Assembly: GCF_904846225.1 (NCBI RefSeq)
Contig: NZ_CAJGZJ010000005.1
Span: forward strand, 62,001 to 126,000
Length of the DNA: 64,000 nucleotides
Source: Psychrobacter immobilis
GTDB taxonomy: Bacteria > Pseudomonadota > Gammaproteobacteria > Pseudomonadales > Moraxellaceae
Direction of reading: 5' to 3'
The position numbers and the translations under genes were made by a program. Of the stretch, positions 54,674-63,893 are shown in pieces. Under the pieces are notes generated by a model, which was not told the DNA's origin, searched no databases, and was given only the letters and a program-made list of their open reading frames with translations. Numbering within the stretch: the stretch's first letter is position 1; every line of letters starts with the position of its first letter.

Positions 54674-55684
54674 TTAAGACGAAATGCCCCATTTAAAAGG
54701 GTCGTCTGCTTGGATTATCAAGGTGGTTTCCGCGCAGACATACGCATGACCACAAATGGTTGGGATAATGGCCTTTTCGGGGTAGATGCTATCGTCAGCC
54801 TCAGCCTCATTATCTTGCTCAGAGGCATATCGATAACTGCCTGTGAATACGCTATCGACCACGCCTTGCTGCTGCCATAGCTGCTCAGGTGCTAAGCGGT
54901 TATCTGCGGCGAGGCAAGCAAGTTTGGCGCTGGTGCCAGTGCCACAAGGCGAGCGGTCATACGCTGCACCGGGACATAACACAAAGTTTTTGCTATCGAT
55001 GTGAGCATCCATGCTGTCTGCAAACAATTCAATATGGTCAATTTCGCTACCGTTTTCGCCAGTGATATTGGCCGCGATTAAGGCCTGTTTTATTTGCATG
55101 CAGACATCGGTCAACTTTTTAACATTGCTCGCCTGAATGTCTTGTCCGTGATCACTCACCAAAAAGAACCAATTACCACCCCATGCGATATCACCATGGA
55201 CAACACCCAACTCAGGCACTTCTACGGCAACTTGTTTTTTATAACGATAAGAAGGCACGTTTTGTACACTACAACTGCCATCATCATGCAAGGTTGTTTG
55301 AACCAAACCCACTGGAGTCTCAAGCCAATGCGTGCCTGCTGAGATTTTTTGTTGATACGCAAGCGATGCGATGACACCGATAGTGCCATGTCCGCACATT
55401 CCCAAATAGCCTGCATTATTAAAGAAAATAACGCCTGCTGTGGCTTTAGGATTGGTAGCAGGTAATAGTAGGGCACCGACCAATACATCATTACCGCGGG
55501 GCTCTAAAATGATGCTTTGACGTAAATGGTCAAAACTCTGTTTGAAGTCATACAGTTTTTCTTGAATGGTTTCACCGACGAGCGTAGGAAACCCAGCGTA
55601 GACTAGGCGAGTAGGCTCACCACCCGTATGCGAGTCAATAATTTTGAAATTAAATAGGGGCGCATCCATGACCGACATCCTCAT
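54674..55684 (-). CDS. 4-Hydroxyproline 2-epimerase
   Basis: A 336-residue proline-racemase-fold enzyme. Both catalytic cysteines are present: Cys97 in MCGHGTIG and Cys247 in [12 protein letters not shown]. The Cys247 rules out the related 3-hydroxyproline dehydratase, which has Thr. The Ser-Pro-Cys-Gly-Thr-Gly setting and the neighbours support trans-4-hydroxy-L-proline to cis-4-hydroxy-D-proline epimerisation. Met1, Met3 or Met6 could be the start; GAGGA lies nine bases before Met6. It is the first gene of the operon, opposite the PAS-AraC regulator. Confidence 0.9.
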   Translation of the reverse strand: MRMSVMDAPLFNFKIIDSHTGGEPTRLVYAGFPTLVGETIQEKLYDFKQSFDHLRQSIILEPRGNDVLVGALLLPATNPKATAGVIFFNNAGYLGMCGHGTIGVIASLAYQQKISAGTHWLETPVGLVQTTLHDDGSCSVQNVPSYRYKKQVAVEVPELGVVHGDIAWGGNWFFLVSDHGQDIQASNVKKLTDVCMQIKQALIAANITGENGSEIDHIELFADSMDAHIDSKNFVLCPGAAYDRSPCGTGTSAKLACLAADNRLAPEQLWQQQGVVDSVFTGSYRYASEQDNEAEADDSIYPEKAIIPTICGHAYVCAETTLIIQADDPFKWGISS

Positions 55685-55985
55685 TCATCCGTGAAAAATC
55701 ACATTGCATTGTTGTGTACTGTTGCGTAATAAACCTTATCGCTCATACTCTATTAGCGTGGTCTGTTTATAGATTGAACTTTTTTGATGGGTGCGTCTTG
55801 CTGTTTTTTGATGAAAAAATGCGCATTCCTGCATAGTTGGTCGGTGTACACTAGAAGATATTGTGCAGAGCAATAATGAGAGAAAAATGCAGCCTGATCA
55901 TCAAAGAGTGAGTAATCGATGAGAAAAATGAGGATGCGCTCTAGATAAAATCAACATGAAATTGATGTGACAAGGAGGACATGGA
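55685..55985. promoter_or_regulatory. Divergent control region, hydroxyproline operon / AraC regulator
   Basis: 301 bases between the first catabolic gene and the regulator. It is AT-rich and should carry the operon promoter and the regulator-binding sites; no repeat is obvious. AAGGAGG at 55972-55978 is a strong ribosome site, placing the regulator start at 55986. Confidence 0.6.
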
Positions 55986-56798
55986 ATGACAGATGTATTG
56001 GAAGAGACAGGACTTGCCACGTTGACAACGTCATTGCGCCATCGCATGGCCTCTTATTATCCAGAGAGTAGAGAGGCGTTTATTGGTAATGTCTCATTAT
56101 TGCTACCTTTGCTTGATATGCTAAAAAACGTGGTGTTTTTTGTGAAAGATGAACAGGCACAGTATCAGCTGGCAAATAAGACGCTATTAAAGCGCTGTCA
56201 GTTAAATCAGCATAAAGATATTGTGGGGTTTACGACTGAGCAGGTGTTTTCTCACCAACAGAGTAAGGATTACATCTTGCAAGATATGAAGGTGTTACGA
56301 GAAGGACGCTCAATTATTGATAATTTAGAGCTGCACAGTTATGCCTCAGGTACATTAGGCTGGTGTATTACCAATAAGCTACCTATTTATAATAGTCAGC
56401 ATCAGATCATCGCCATGGTCGGTATTTCTGTAGATATTGATGAAGACAACGAACGTATTTTACGTAAACACGCACGTTTGGCTGAAGTGGCGCAATTTGT
56501 ACGCCTTAATCTTGATAAGAAAATCAATATAGCAGAATTGGCGGAGCTGGCACATCTGAGCTTGTCGCAGTTAGAGCGAACCTTTAAAGCAGTATTAAAT
56601 ATGTCACCATTACAGTTTGTACAAAAGCTGCGATTGGAGTATGCCGTTAAACTATTGGCTATGCCTGAGATGTCAGTCACGCAAATCTCGTTAAATTGCG
56701 GCTATAGCGATCACAGTGCCTTTAGCCGCCAATTTAAACAATTTACAGGTATGTCACCCAGCCAGTTCCGCCAAATGCATTTATTATTAAAGAATTAA
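55986..56798 (+). CDS. PAS-AraC family transcriptional regulator
   Basis: A 270-residue regulator. Residues 38-160 form a PAS-like sensor (LLPLLDMLKNVVFFVKDEQAQYQLANK and GWCITNKLPIYNSQHQIIAMVGISVDID). Residues 172-268 are the AraC DNA-binding domain: first helix-turn-helix INIAELAELAHLSLSQLERTFK, then VTQISLNCGYSDHSAFSRQFKQFTGMSPSQFR. It is divergent from the hydroxyproline operon, so it probably senses hydroxyproline or an intermediate and activates that operon. It ends one base before the convergent gamma-glutamyltransferase stop. Confidence 0.88.
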   Translation: MTDVLEETGLATLTTSLRHRMASYYPESREAFIGNVSLLLPLLDMLKNVVFFVKDEQAQYQLANKTLLKRCQLNQHKDIVGFTTEQVFSHQQSKDYILQDMKVLREGRSIIDNLELHSYASGTLGWCITNKLPIYNSQHQIIAMVGISVDIDEDNERILRKHARLAEVAQFVRLNLDKKINIAELAELAHLSLSQLERTFKAVLNMSPLQFVQKLRLEYAVKLLAMPEMSVTQISLNCGYSDHSAFSRQFKQFTGMSPSQFRQMHLLLKN

Positions 56799-56799
56799 A

Positions 56800-58746
56800 T
56801 CAATAGCCAACCACTGCTGCATCGACGATACGCGGATCAGAAGAGCCATAGACGCCATCTGGGGTAATCATAATCGACTGGGTTGAACCCATCGTGGCTT
56901 GCGGGCTAACCTTATGTCCCATTGACTCTAACTTTTTAATGGTATCTACGTTGAGTGCTTTTTCGATTCGAATCTCATCGGGCAACCATTGGTCATGGAT
57001 ACGCGGCGCATGAGTTGCTTCAGCGATATTCATATCATGGTCGATAACGTTAGAGATGACTTGCAGAACCGTCGTGATGATGCGGCTGCCACCTGGGCTA
57101 CCAGTGACGATGTAAGGCTTGCTGTCTTTGAATACGAGCGTCGGACTCATAGAGGATAGCGGGCGTTTATTGGCTTCAACGGCATTTGCTTCACCGCCCA
57201 ATAATCCATAACCATTTGGCACGCCGGGCTTGGCAGAAAAATCATCCATCTCGTTATTGAGTAAAATACCTGTGCCTTCAGCGACCAGACCCGTACCGTA
57301 AGTGAAGTTGAGCGTATAAGTATTGGATATCGCATTGCCGTCTTTATCAACGACAGAGAAATGCGTGGTTTGATCACTCTCATATGGTAGGGGATTATTG
57401 GCTTTAATAGTAGACGCTGGTGTGGCTTTATTTGGGTCAATCAACGTGCGTAGCTTATCGGCATACGCTTGTGACGTTAAGCCACTTGACGGTACATCGA
57501 TAAAATCAGAATCGCCTAAGTATTCAGCTCGGTCAGCATACGCCAATTGCATAGCCTCGGCCATTAAATGAATGGTTTGCGCGCTGTTTTGTCCGTATTC
57601 TTTTAGCGGATAACCTTCCAAAATATTCAAGATTTGAATAATGTGAATACCACCAGAAGACGGTGGTGGCATAGAGACGATCTCATAACCACGATATTCA
57701 CCTTTCACAGGTTCGCGGGCGATGGCTTCATAGTCAGCCAAATCCTCTAAGCTCATACGACCACCCGCATCATTCACGGCTTTCACCAATTTCTTGGCCG
57801 TTTCGCCTTTATAAAATCCATCTGCGCCTTGCGCGGCAATCAGTTTCAGCGAGCGAGCAAGTTCCGGTTGTTTTAAGCGTTCGCCCGGTTGATAGGTACT
57901 GCCGTCAGGTTTAAAAAATATCTTTTTGGTACTTGGCCATTTTTGCATGCGATCGCTCAACGCTTCTAGCGATTCTGATAACCCTGCGGTGACTTCAATA
58001 CCATCTTCTGCCAAAGCAATCGCTGGTGCCATGACCTGTCCACGGCTCATCGTGCCATGCTCCTCTAGCGCTTTGAGTAATCCTGCTACTGTCCCCGGTA
58101 CACCAACCGCTAATCCGTGGTAGCGAGATAAATCACTGACGGCATTACCTTCGCTATCAAGATACATATCACGAGTGGCAGCACTTGGCGCTTTTTCACG
58201 ATAATCGAGTGCCACGGTCTTGCCTTGTTTAGCATCATAAATCATCATAAAACCGCCGCCGCCGATGTTGCCTGCGCGCGGTAAGGTAACGGCAAGCGCA
58301 AAACCAACCGCGACTCCAGCATCCACGGCATTACCGCCGTCTTTTAAAATCTTAAGGCCGATATCAGAAGCGAGGGCTTCTTGGCTTGCGACCATGCCAT
58401 TTTTTGCCCAAACTGGATGTTCGATAGCATCTGCAGAATAGATGGCTTGATCGGTTTTGGCCGTGTTTGTCGTAGGTTTAAGGCTAAGGCTGCTGGTTTT
58501 GGCTCTTGTAATACGCTGGTTTTCAGTCAATACGGTAGGTGCATTAGTCGTGATTGCACTGGTATTGATGGCAGTTTTGCTCATCGCCTCACTGTTTGCT
58601 GAATTAGTGGTTTCAAGCGCATGGGCGGATACGGATAGAAATAACGTACAACTGATAAATAAAGCGGTCATTTTGAATGACGTTTTGAGGATTGTTTTAC
58701 TCTGTTGAGTGGTGTGATTAGGAGGGCAAGAAAATAATGGTGACAT
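56800..58746 (-). CDS. ggt: Gamma-glutamyltransferase
   Basis: A 648-residue periplasmic Ntn hydrolase that cleaves or transfers the gamma-glutamyl group of glutathione and similar compounds. I start it at 58746: MSPLFSCPP has AGGA seven bases upstream, while the frame to 58812 has none. A hydrophobic segment (MTALFISCTLFLSVSAHA) acts as the signal core. HPVWAKNGMVASQE and GGNAVDAGVAVGFALAVT begin the large subunit, and the nucleophile Thr lies in QTTHFSVVDKDGN. GSPGGSRIITTVLQ is the small-subunit signature. Its stop is adjacent to the AraC gene, so it is convergent with the regulator and not in the operon. Confidence 0.93.
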   Translation of the reverse strand: MSPLFSCPPNHTTQQSKTILKTSFKMTALFISCTLFLSVSAHALETTNSANSEAMSKTAINTSAITTNAPTVLTENQRITRAKTSSLSLKPTTNTAKTDQAIYSADAIEHPVWAKNGMVASQEALASDIGLKILKDGGNAVDAGVAVGFALAVTLPRAGNIGGGGFMMIYDAKQGKTVALDYREKAPSAATRDMYLDSEGNAVSDLSRYHGLAVGVPGTVAGLLKALEEHGTMSRGQVMAPAIALAEDGIEVTAGLSESLEALSDRMQKWPSTKKIFFKPDGSTYQPGERLKQPELARSLKLIAAQGADGFYKGETAKKLVKAVNDAGGRMSLEDLADYEAIAREPVKGEYRGYEIVSMPPPSSGGIHIIQILNILEGYPLKEYGQNSAQTIHLMAEAMQLAYADRAEYLGDSDFIDVPSSGLTSQAYADKLRTLIDPNKATPASTIKANNPLPYESDQTTHFSVVDKDGNAISNTYTLNFTYGTGLVAEGTGILLNNEMDDFSAKPGVPNGYGLLGGEANAVEANKRPLSSMSPTLVFKDSKPYIVTGSPGGSRIITTVLQVISNVIDHDMNIAEATHAPRIHDQWLPDEIRIEKALNVDTIKKLESMGHKVSPQATMGSTQSIMITPDGVYGSSDPRIVDAAVVGY

Positions 58747-58812
58747 TGCAAAGTCCTTTTTACGTGAGTAGAAAATTAGGTTTGTAAGTTTTAGGAAACA
58801 ATCAAGACACAT

Positions 58813-59076
58813 GAATAGTAACGAAAATATCTAGTGGTAGAAAGTTGTTTATTGAATTTAATATTTTTCACTATTGTTTGTTATTATAAAAAATCTAGTG
58901 CTTGTATGATTATTATCATAGCTACTTAAATATTTTTATTAATAATTATTTAAAGATAAGTAAAAAATAGCGTTAAAATGAGACGTAAATCTTACTAAAT
59001 TGTAATGTTACGTGTTATAAATATACATAATAACAGGTGTTTATTATCGACTGTTTATCTGAATAAAGAGGCTTTT
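58813..59076. promoter_or_regulatory. Divergent region ggt / lipoprotein pair
   Basis: 264 bases, AT-rich, with both promoters. ATGATTATTATCAT at 58906-58919 is a five-base palindrome of ATGAT and ATCAT and weakly resembles a Fur half-site pair, but is too short to call. No other feature seen. Confidence 0.4.
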
Positions 59077-61164
59077 ATGTCATCGAACCATATTAATAAT
59101 TACAATCGACAGTGTTGTTCTAAAAGGGCGCTGAGTGATTCACCCATTCACAACGAAAACAGTCATGCTTATCAGCCGCATAAATTGACCTCTATCGCCC
59201 GCTATGCACTGCTGCTCGGCAGTGCTTCTTTGATACTTGCAGGTTGTCAATCAAGTCCGGCCAACTCATCGTCTACCGCTGCATCAAATAAGATGATTGA
59301 TTTTAATACCGCAGATTCTGCGCAAAACCAAGCACAGGGCCGCGCATTTAATGCCAATTTAACCGCCAAATCTGCCCATTATGATCAGCTATTTGACCAA
59401 GAAAAATATCCCAATACTGAGAATCAAGCCAAATTGCATTTAATGGCGGCTATTCGTCAACATCTCGCAACGGAGCATGTGGCAGTTGCGCAGGCCAATT
59501 ATCAATCGGTGCCTTTTATTGATCCAGATAGTATTGACGCCGGTTCTAATAGCTTACTGAGAACGATTATAGAAGCCTATGCCTATGAGCCTGGTCTAGA
59601 CAGCGATGATAGTGAAGAAAGTTATAATGACGATGCAGATGTCGACGATGCAGATGAGGCGGTCATCTTTGAAGAAAGCGCCTCTATCGAAAGCGTCTAT
59701 GATGACAGTAGCTATGGCGACAGCAATGATGATTCATATAACAATGATTATGATGACGTCACAGAGATGGCCGCATACGATGATTCTAAAGAATATGAAG
59801 CAGCAGAAAACGCAGTTGCAGTTGCGGCTGCGGCGGAAGATGCGGCAGCTGTGTTAGATGAAGCTGGTGAAAATGAAGAATCTAACTATGACGAATATGA
59901 AGAAGAGGGTAGCGACAATGAATATGGGAGAAAGGGTATTCTCTCAGGCATGTCAGGGTCAAATTTAAAAGGTCTGGCAAGAAACTATGAAGCCATGCAA
60001 ATAGCAAAACAACAGCCAAAGTCGGCTGACGAATCAGATGACACTGCGCCGCCTACAGGTGTGATTGGTCAGATGCTGAGTATGTTCCATCGCACGCCTG
60101 AACAGATAGCTGCCACAAACGCTTATCAATATAAGTACTTAACTTTCAACAGTGTGAGCCAATACAAACCGGCAAAAAGACAACTGCAAAGCGTCTATAG
60201 CTACGACTATATGACGCCGACGATTGGCTCATCAGTACAAATACCATTGGCATTTGATTTTAATAATAGTAGCGTCACCTTAGATCCATCGGCAATTATG
60301 CCTATCGTGGCACTTATTAATCCTAAGAATACCCCGTTACCTAACCAGATGGCGTCGCATACCGTGAGTTTTGGTTTGCCTGAGAGCATTACATCGCAAC
60401 TACCACCAGCAATACTCTATGATGCGCTGATTGCTGCTATACAGAGTAGTATGGCCGAGCTGGCACCTGAGCACTTTAGTGCTGTAGATATTCGTCAGGA
60501 CAGGTTTGCCAAAGAAGTCGGTGCCAGTCGAGCGGTAAAATTATATTTTGGCAGTCAACAAAGCGGCGAGATGGTTGGTAAAGTACTCAAATATATGACG
60601 CGGTCACTACAGAGTTATGTAGATACCAATCCAGATAAGTATCCTGATGGTGCCGTGCTAAAAGCGGCGCTCGATAAGATGGCGCTGTACAATAAAGGCT
60701 ATCAAAGTGCCGATGTGGGTGCGCTATTGCAGATTATCGAGGCCATCGGTCCAGTCTCTTTTAATCAGATTAACTACTATTATTTAGATAACTCAGATCG
60801 CTTGCTTGCCAAGCAGCAACGTATGAATATTGGTGGTGACTTATTAGGCGCTACAACCACCGTACTAAACCAAGTACGCTACGATAAAGCCAGCTTTAAT
60901 AATCACGTATTAACGCCTTTATTGGTTGAATCTTTTGGAGAAAAAGCCAAACCTGCGATTGATGGCAATGCATGGATTGCAAACCAACGCCAACAAAAAG
61001 ACAGAATGCAAATGGCACGTTATGCGCGCTATGATTATAGCGATGGTGGCTTAGATTATGATAGTGAAGACGATAGCGATAGAGATCGCATCACCGAGGC
61101 TGACTATGCCAGTACGGATGCTGACTCTGATATTGAGACTGACAACATCATAGAGATTCAATAG
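59077..61164 (+). CDS. Large lipoprotein with acidic domain (unknown function)
   Basis: I do not recognise this family. The true start is the ATG at 59077 (AAAGAGG seven bases upstream), giving 695 residues. A 30-residue soluble leader precedes a hydrophobic segment and the lipobox LAGC (about residue 53), so the lipoprotein signal is unusually long at its N-terminus. Residues about 170-288 are very rich in Asp, Glu and Ser/Tyr, including many D-D and E-E pairs. From about 340 on a folded domain starts; PLAFDFNNSSVTLD (near residue 390) matches a motif in the next gene. A short acidic C-terminus ends the protein. It is likely on the outer membrane. The next gene follows 44 bases later. Confidence 0.72.
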   Translation: MSSNHINNYNRQCCSKRALSDSPIHNENSHAYQPHKLTSIARYALLLGSASLILAGCQSSPANSSSTAASNKMIDFNTADSAQNQAQGRAFNANLTAKSAHYDQLFDQEKYPNTENQAKLHLMAAIRQHLATEHVAVAQANYQSVPFIDPDSIDAGSNSLLRTIIEAYAYEPGLDSDDSEESYNDDADVDDADEAVIFEESASIESVYDDSSYGDSNDDSYNNDYDDVTEMAAYDDSKEYEAAENAVAVAAAAEDAAAVLDEAGENEESNYDEYEEEGSDNEYGRKGILSGMSGSNLKGLARNYEAMQIAKQQPKSADESDDTAPPTGVIGQMLSMFHRTPEQIAATNAYQYKYLTFNSVSQYKPAKRQLQSVYSYDYMTPTIGSSVQIPLAFDFNNSSVTLDPSAIMPIVALINPKNTPLPNQMASHTVSFGLPESITSQLPPAILYDALIAAIQSSMAELAPEHFSAVDIRQDRFAKEVGASRAVKLYFGSQQSGEMVGKVLKYMTRSLQSYVDTNPDKYPDGAVLKAALDKMALYNKGYQSADVGALLQIIEAIGPVSFNQINYYYLDNSDRLLAKQQRMNIGGDLLGATTTVLNQVRYDKASFNNHVLTPLLVESFGEKAKPAIDGNAWIANQRQQKDRMQMARYARYDYSDGGLDYDSEDDSDRDRITEADYASTDADSDIETDNIIEIQ

Positions 61165-61208
61165 CGCGATCTTGTCAGGTTTAAGCGAATACTTATTAAG
61201 GATAAAAA

Positions 61209-62807
61209 ATGAAAACAGTACATCAAGTCATCGCAGGTTGTCTTTCGTCATCTATCAATAGCAACGTTTTATTTACCAGTGCATTTTTGACAGGGGTATT
61301 ATTATTAACAGGCTGCCAATCTACCAGCCTTGGCCAGTCTAATGCTATGGCTGCAAAGCAAACGCCTGCTGCCGCCAAAACGGAATTGGCAATCGCGTTA
61401 CAAAAACAGCGTCGCCAGTCATTTAGCTACCATAGCAACATTGAGATAAATAACGATCAGCAATTCAGTAATACGAATAGAGCCGCGAAAGAGCTTGTCA
61501 CCTCAGGCTCTATCGATGAATACTGCGAAGACACGCACGACCAAGCGTATGCCGCCTTAATCACTCAAGCAGAGACGCAAAATAAAGACATTTTGGATAC
61601 TGATTATGATGCTCAGCGTACAGCGCTTAAAGGCAACTACCTTGAATGCAGCAATGCTTATGAGGCGTGGATAAGCCATAAAGACGACAGTGACAGTGAC
61701 ATTGATAGTGATAGTGAAATTGTCGTGACACCAGCTTATCAGCAATTATTTGACAATTATGACGATAAACCAAACTCGTTAGATATCAAAAAATCAAAGC
61801 TGCTAGATGCTTATTTGCTAAAGCCATTATCAATCAACGCACAAGGTATTTATCAGCCGATGGCTGGCAAGGCCACGATACTCGCCAGCGCCCAGTACGA
61901 CGCACGCAATCATCACAGTAGTATCAATCAGCCTATTTATATGGATTTTAAAAACGGTGATATTTATCTATGGGCAGATAACGTGGCGATGTTTAATTCA
62001 GAAATGTTAGACGATAAGCTTGGCACGAAATGGCGAAATAAGTGGTTAAAAATAGGCATTGACGATGGCACTTTGCCCAAAGGCTTTGGTCGTGAAGTGA
62101 TAAAAAGTCATTTTGCAGCGTTAGATCTGACCTTTGAAGCTGCTCCTATCAGCCAGTTTACTTATGTCGCGCCTAATAAGCTAGCGTCACTCTCTCCAAA
62201 GCTACCAGCTCATCAGCTACCAGTTATGCTAGCAAGTGATCAAATCATTCGCCGTGTACAAAGCGCTGAAAGCTATGAGCAATTTTATCAAGATTATATG
62301 CGTACCTTCTACGATCGCATCAGTAAGCAATATCCTGAACTGGTCAAAGAAAACGCGTCTGACCAAGTAGCTGACACAGAAGCTGACAGACTTACTAGCA
62401 AGGCATTAGTGCAGCAAGTATTGGGAATGATAAAAGAGCGACTAGACAGTGGGGTTCAGTCAACAGAGGCGAAAACACTTGTAAATACAGAGGTGCAAGA
62501 GCTTTACGGATTTGATAAACGTGGTCAGCTCAAATGGCAGCATCTACGCAATGATTTTTCAAACCAAGCCAAGTCTGCTTCTGATAAGTCAAGCAAGGGT
62601 ACAGTCGTCGACGTATTGCAGCAGTATTCTACTATCAGTAATAAAGATATGGCATTCCCAAATTTGCCAAGCGATGTACAAGTGCCAAACTCCAGTAACA
62701 GTATTGATATGAGACAATATAGTAGTGAGCTTATGCAGTATTATCGCGATGGCAAGGGCACCGCGATGGGTAAGATGATTTTCAATAGATTACCAATGTC
62801 TCAATAG
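61209..62807 (+). CDS. Lipoprotein, partner of preceding gene (unknown function)
   Basis: A 532-residue predicted lipoprotein: hydrophobic core FTSAFLTGVLLL, lipobox LTGC (Cys36), again after a long n-region (about 20 residues). PIYMDFKNGDIYLWAD (from residue 242) aligns with the PLAFDFNNSSVTLD motif of the preceding protein, so both probably share a domain. An acidic run of alternating Asp and Ser (residues 159-170) is encoded by a six-base repeat. Two Cys lie at EYCEDTH and YLECSN. It ends in a helical region with coiled-coil-like Gln/Lys/Ser patches. Operon partner of the gene before it; the function is not known. Confidence 0.7.
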   Translation: MKTVHQVIAGCLSSSINSNVLFTSAFLTGVLLLTGCQSTSLGQSNAMAAKQTPAAAKTELAIALQKQRRQSFSYHSNIEINNDQQFSNTNRAAKELVTSGSIDEYCEDTHDQAYAALITQAETQNKDILDTDYDAQRTALKGNYLECSNAYEAWISHKDDSDSDIDSDSEIVVTPAYQQLFDNYDDKPNSLDIKKSKLLDAYLLKPLSINAQGIYQPMAGKATILASAQYDARNHHSSINQPIYMDFKNGDIYLWADNVAMFNSEMLDDKLGTKWRNKWLKIGIDDGTLPKGFGREVIKSHFAALDLTFEAAPISQFTYVAPNKLASLSPKLPAHQLPVMLASDQIIRRVQSAESYEQFYQDYMRTFYDRISKQYPELVKENASDQVADTEADRLTSKALVQQVLGMIKERLDSGVQSTEAKTLVNTEVQELYGFDKRGQLKWQHLRNDFSNQAKSASDKSSKGTVVDVLQQYSTISNKDMAFPNLPSDVQVPNSSNSIDMRQYSSELMQYYRDGKGTAMGKMIFNRLPMSQ

Positions 62808-62882
62808 TGGTTTGAGGTTATTGATTGAGCAGAAGTGACTAAATATATGACAGAAAAATCTTATCGGTATAAAGGGTGAATC

Positions 62883-63764
62883 ATGAACTTTGTGACCATT
62901 GACGTTGAAACTGCTAATAGTGATGTAGGGTCTATTTGTCAAATAGGATTGGCTAAATATATCAATGGTAAACTCATTGATACCTACTGTACGTTAGTGT
63001 GTCCTCAGACATCATTCAGTCGTCAAAATATAGAGGTGCACGGTATCAGCAGTAGCATGGTAAAAGATGCACCGTCTATGTATGATATTTACGGACAGAT
63101 ATTGAAGTTTATCGGCGACAATGTTGTAGTTAGTTATACCGACTTTGATCAAAGAGCATTGACAAAAAGTCTAGAACACCACAAGTTACCAATACCAGAG
63201 TTAAGCTGGGTAGACGCGACTATATTGGTGCGTAAGACTTGTCAGCGTTTTGCCATTAAAGGTTATAATTTGGCAAATGTATGCAAAGAATGGAATTATC
63301 AGTTTGACCATCACGACGCGCTAGAAGATGCCAAAGCATGTGGCTTTATAACCGTCACCATTCTTAGAGAAAATGGTTTATCAATTCATGACTGGATAAA
63401 AGATCGTGGACACAGTCGTACTTATCAGCAACAACGCGCAAATAACAAGAGCTATCCTAGTAGTATCGTTAAAGTAGGAGATGAGTTAGGGCGATATGCA
63501 GGACTCAATATTTGCTTTACGGGCAACCTCAGTATTAGTAGATCGGATATTGCCAAGATAGCCGCTAAAAATGGTTTTAACGTCAAAGCGGGTGCTTCGA
63601 AGAAATTAGATTACCTCGTGGTTGGCACTCAGGATTTAACGCTGCTTGCGGGTCATGAAAAAAGTAGTAAGCATCGCAAAGTAGAAGAGCTGGTACAGGA
63701 TGGTTTAGATATCAAAATTCTTGAAGAAAAAGCATTCTTAAAGTTGCTAAAAATATCAAACTGA
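62883..63764 (+). CDS. DnaQ-like exonuclease with BRCT domain
   Basis: A 293-residue protein. Residues 1-175 are a DEDDh 3'-5' exonuclease: FVTIDVETANS (Asp7, Glu9), a middle Asp in YTDFDQRAL, and HHDALEDAKACG (His, Asp). Residues 205-290 are a BRCT domain with GLNICFTGNLSISR, GFNVKAGASKKLDYLVVG. The combination is common in bacterial 'exonuclease plus BRCT' proteins thought to act in DNA repair or editing, independent of the polymerase. It follows the lipoprotein pair by 75 bases but has its own RBS-like region (AAAGGGTG). Confidence 0.9.
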   Translation: MNFVTIDVETANSDVGSICQIGLAKYINGKLIDTYCTLVCPQTSFSRQNIEVHGISSSMVKDAPSMYDIYGQILKFIGDNVVVSYTDFDQRALTKSLEHHKLPIPELSWVDATILVRKTCQRFAIKGYNLANVCKEWNYQFDHHDALEDAKACGFITVTILRENGLSIHDWIKDRGHSRTYQQQRANNKSYPSSIVKVGDELGRYAGLNICFTGNLSISRSDIAKIAAKNGFNVKAGASKKLDYLVVGTQDLTLLAGHEKSSKHRKVEELVQDGLDIKILEEKAFLKLLKISN

Positions 63765-63778
63765 CTTTAATGTTAATT

Positions 63779-63828
63779 TAAAATATAAAAAAGTGCACCG
63801 CTTATACGATGCACTTTTTTATATTTTA
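63779..63828. terminator. Bidirectional terminator after exonuclease
   Basis: A perfect 19-base stem with a 12-base loop: AAATATAAAAAAGTGCA (63781-63797) pairs with TGCACTTTTTTATATTT (63810-63826), extended two bases on each side. It ends the exonuclease gene and suits the convergent gene at 63894. Confidence 0.92.
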
Positions 63829-63893
63829 TACTTAGGACGCACACTAGTCTTATAAGACAGTGCAAATTAACGCAAATTTGTCTTAATGGCGAC

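Noticed and set aside
55986..58746. ggt as part of the hydroxyproline operon
   Set aside because: It is separated by the AraC gene, which it faces tail to tail; no link other than position.
58906..58919. Fur box upstream of the lipoprotein pair
   Set aside because: Only five bases per arm are palindromic; AT-rich chance is likely, and neither gene has a clear iron role.
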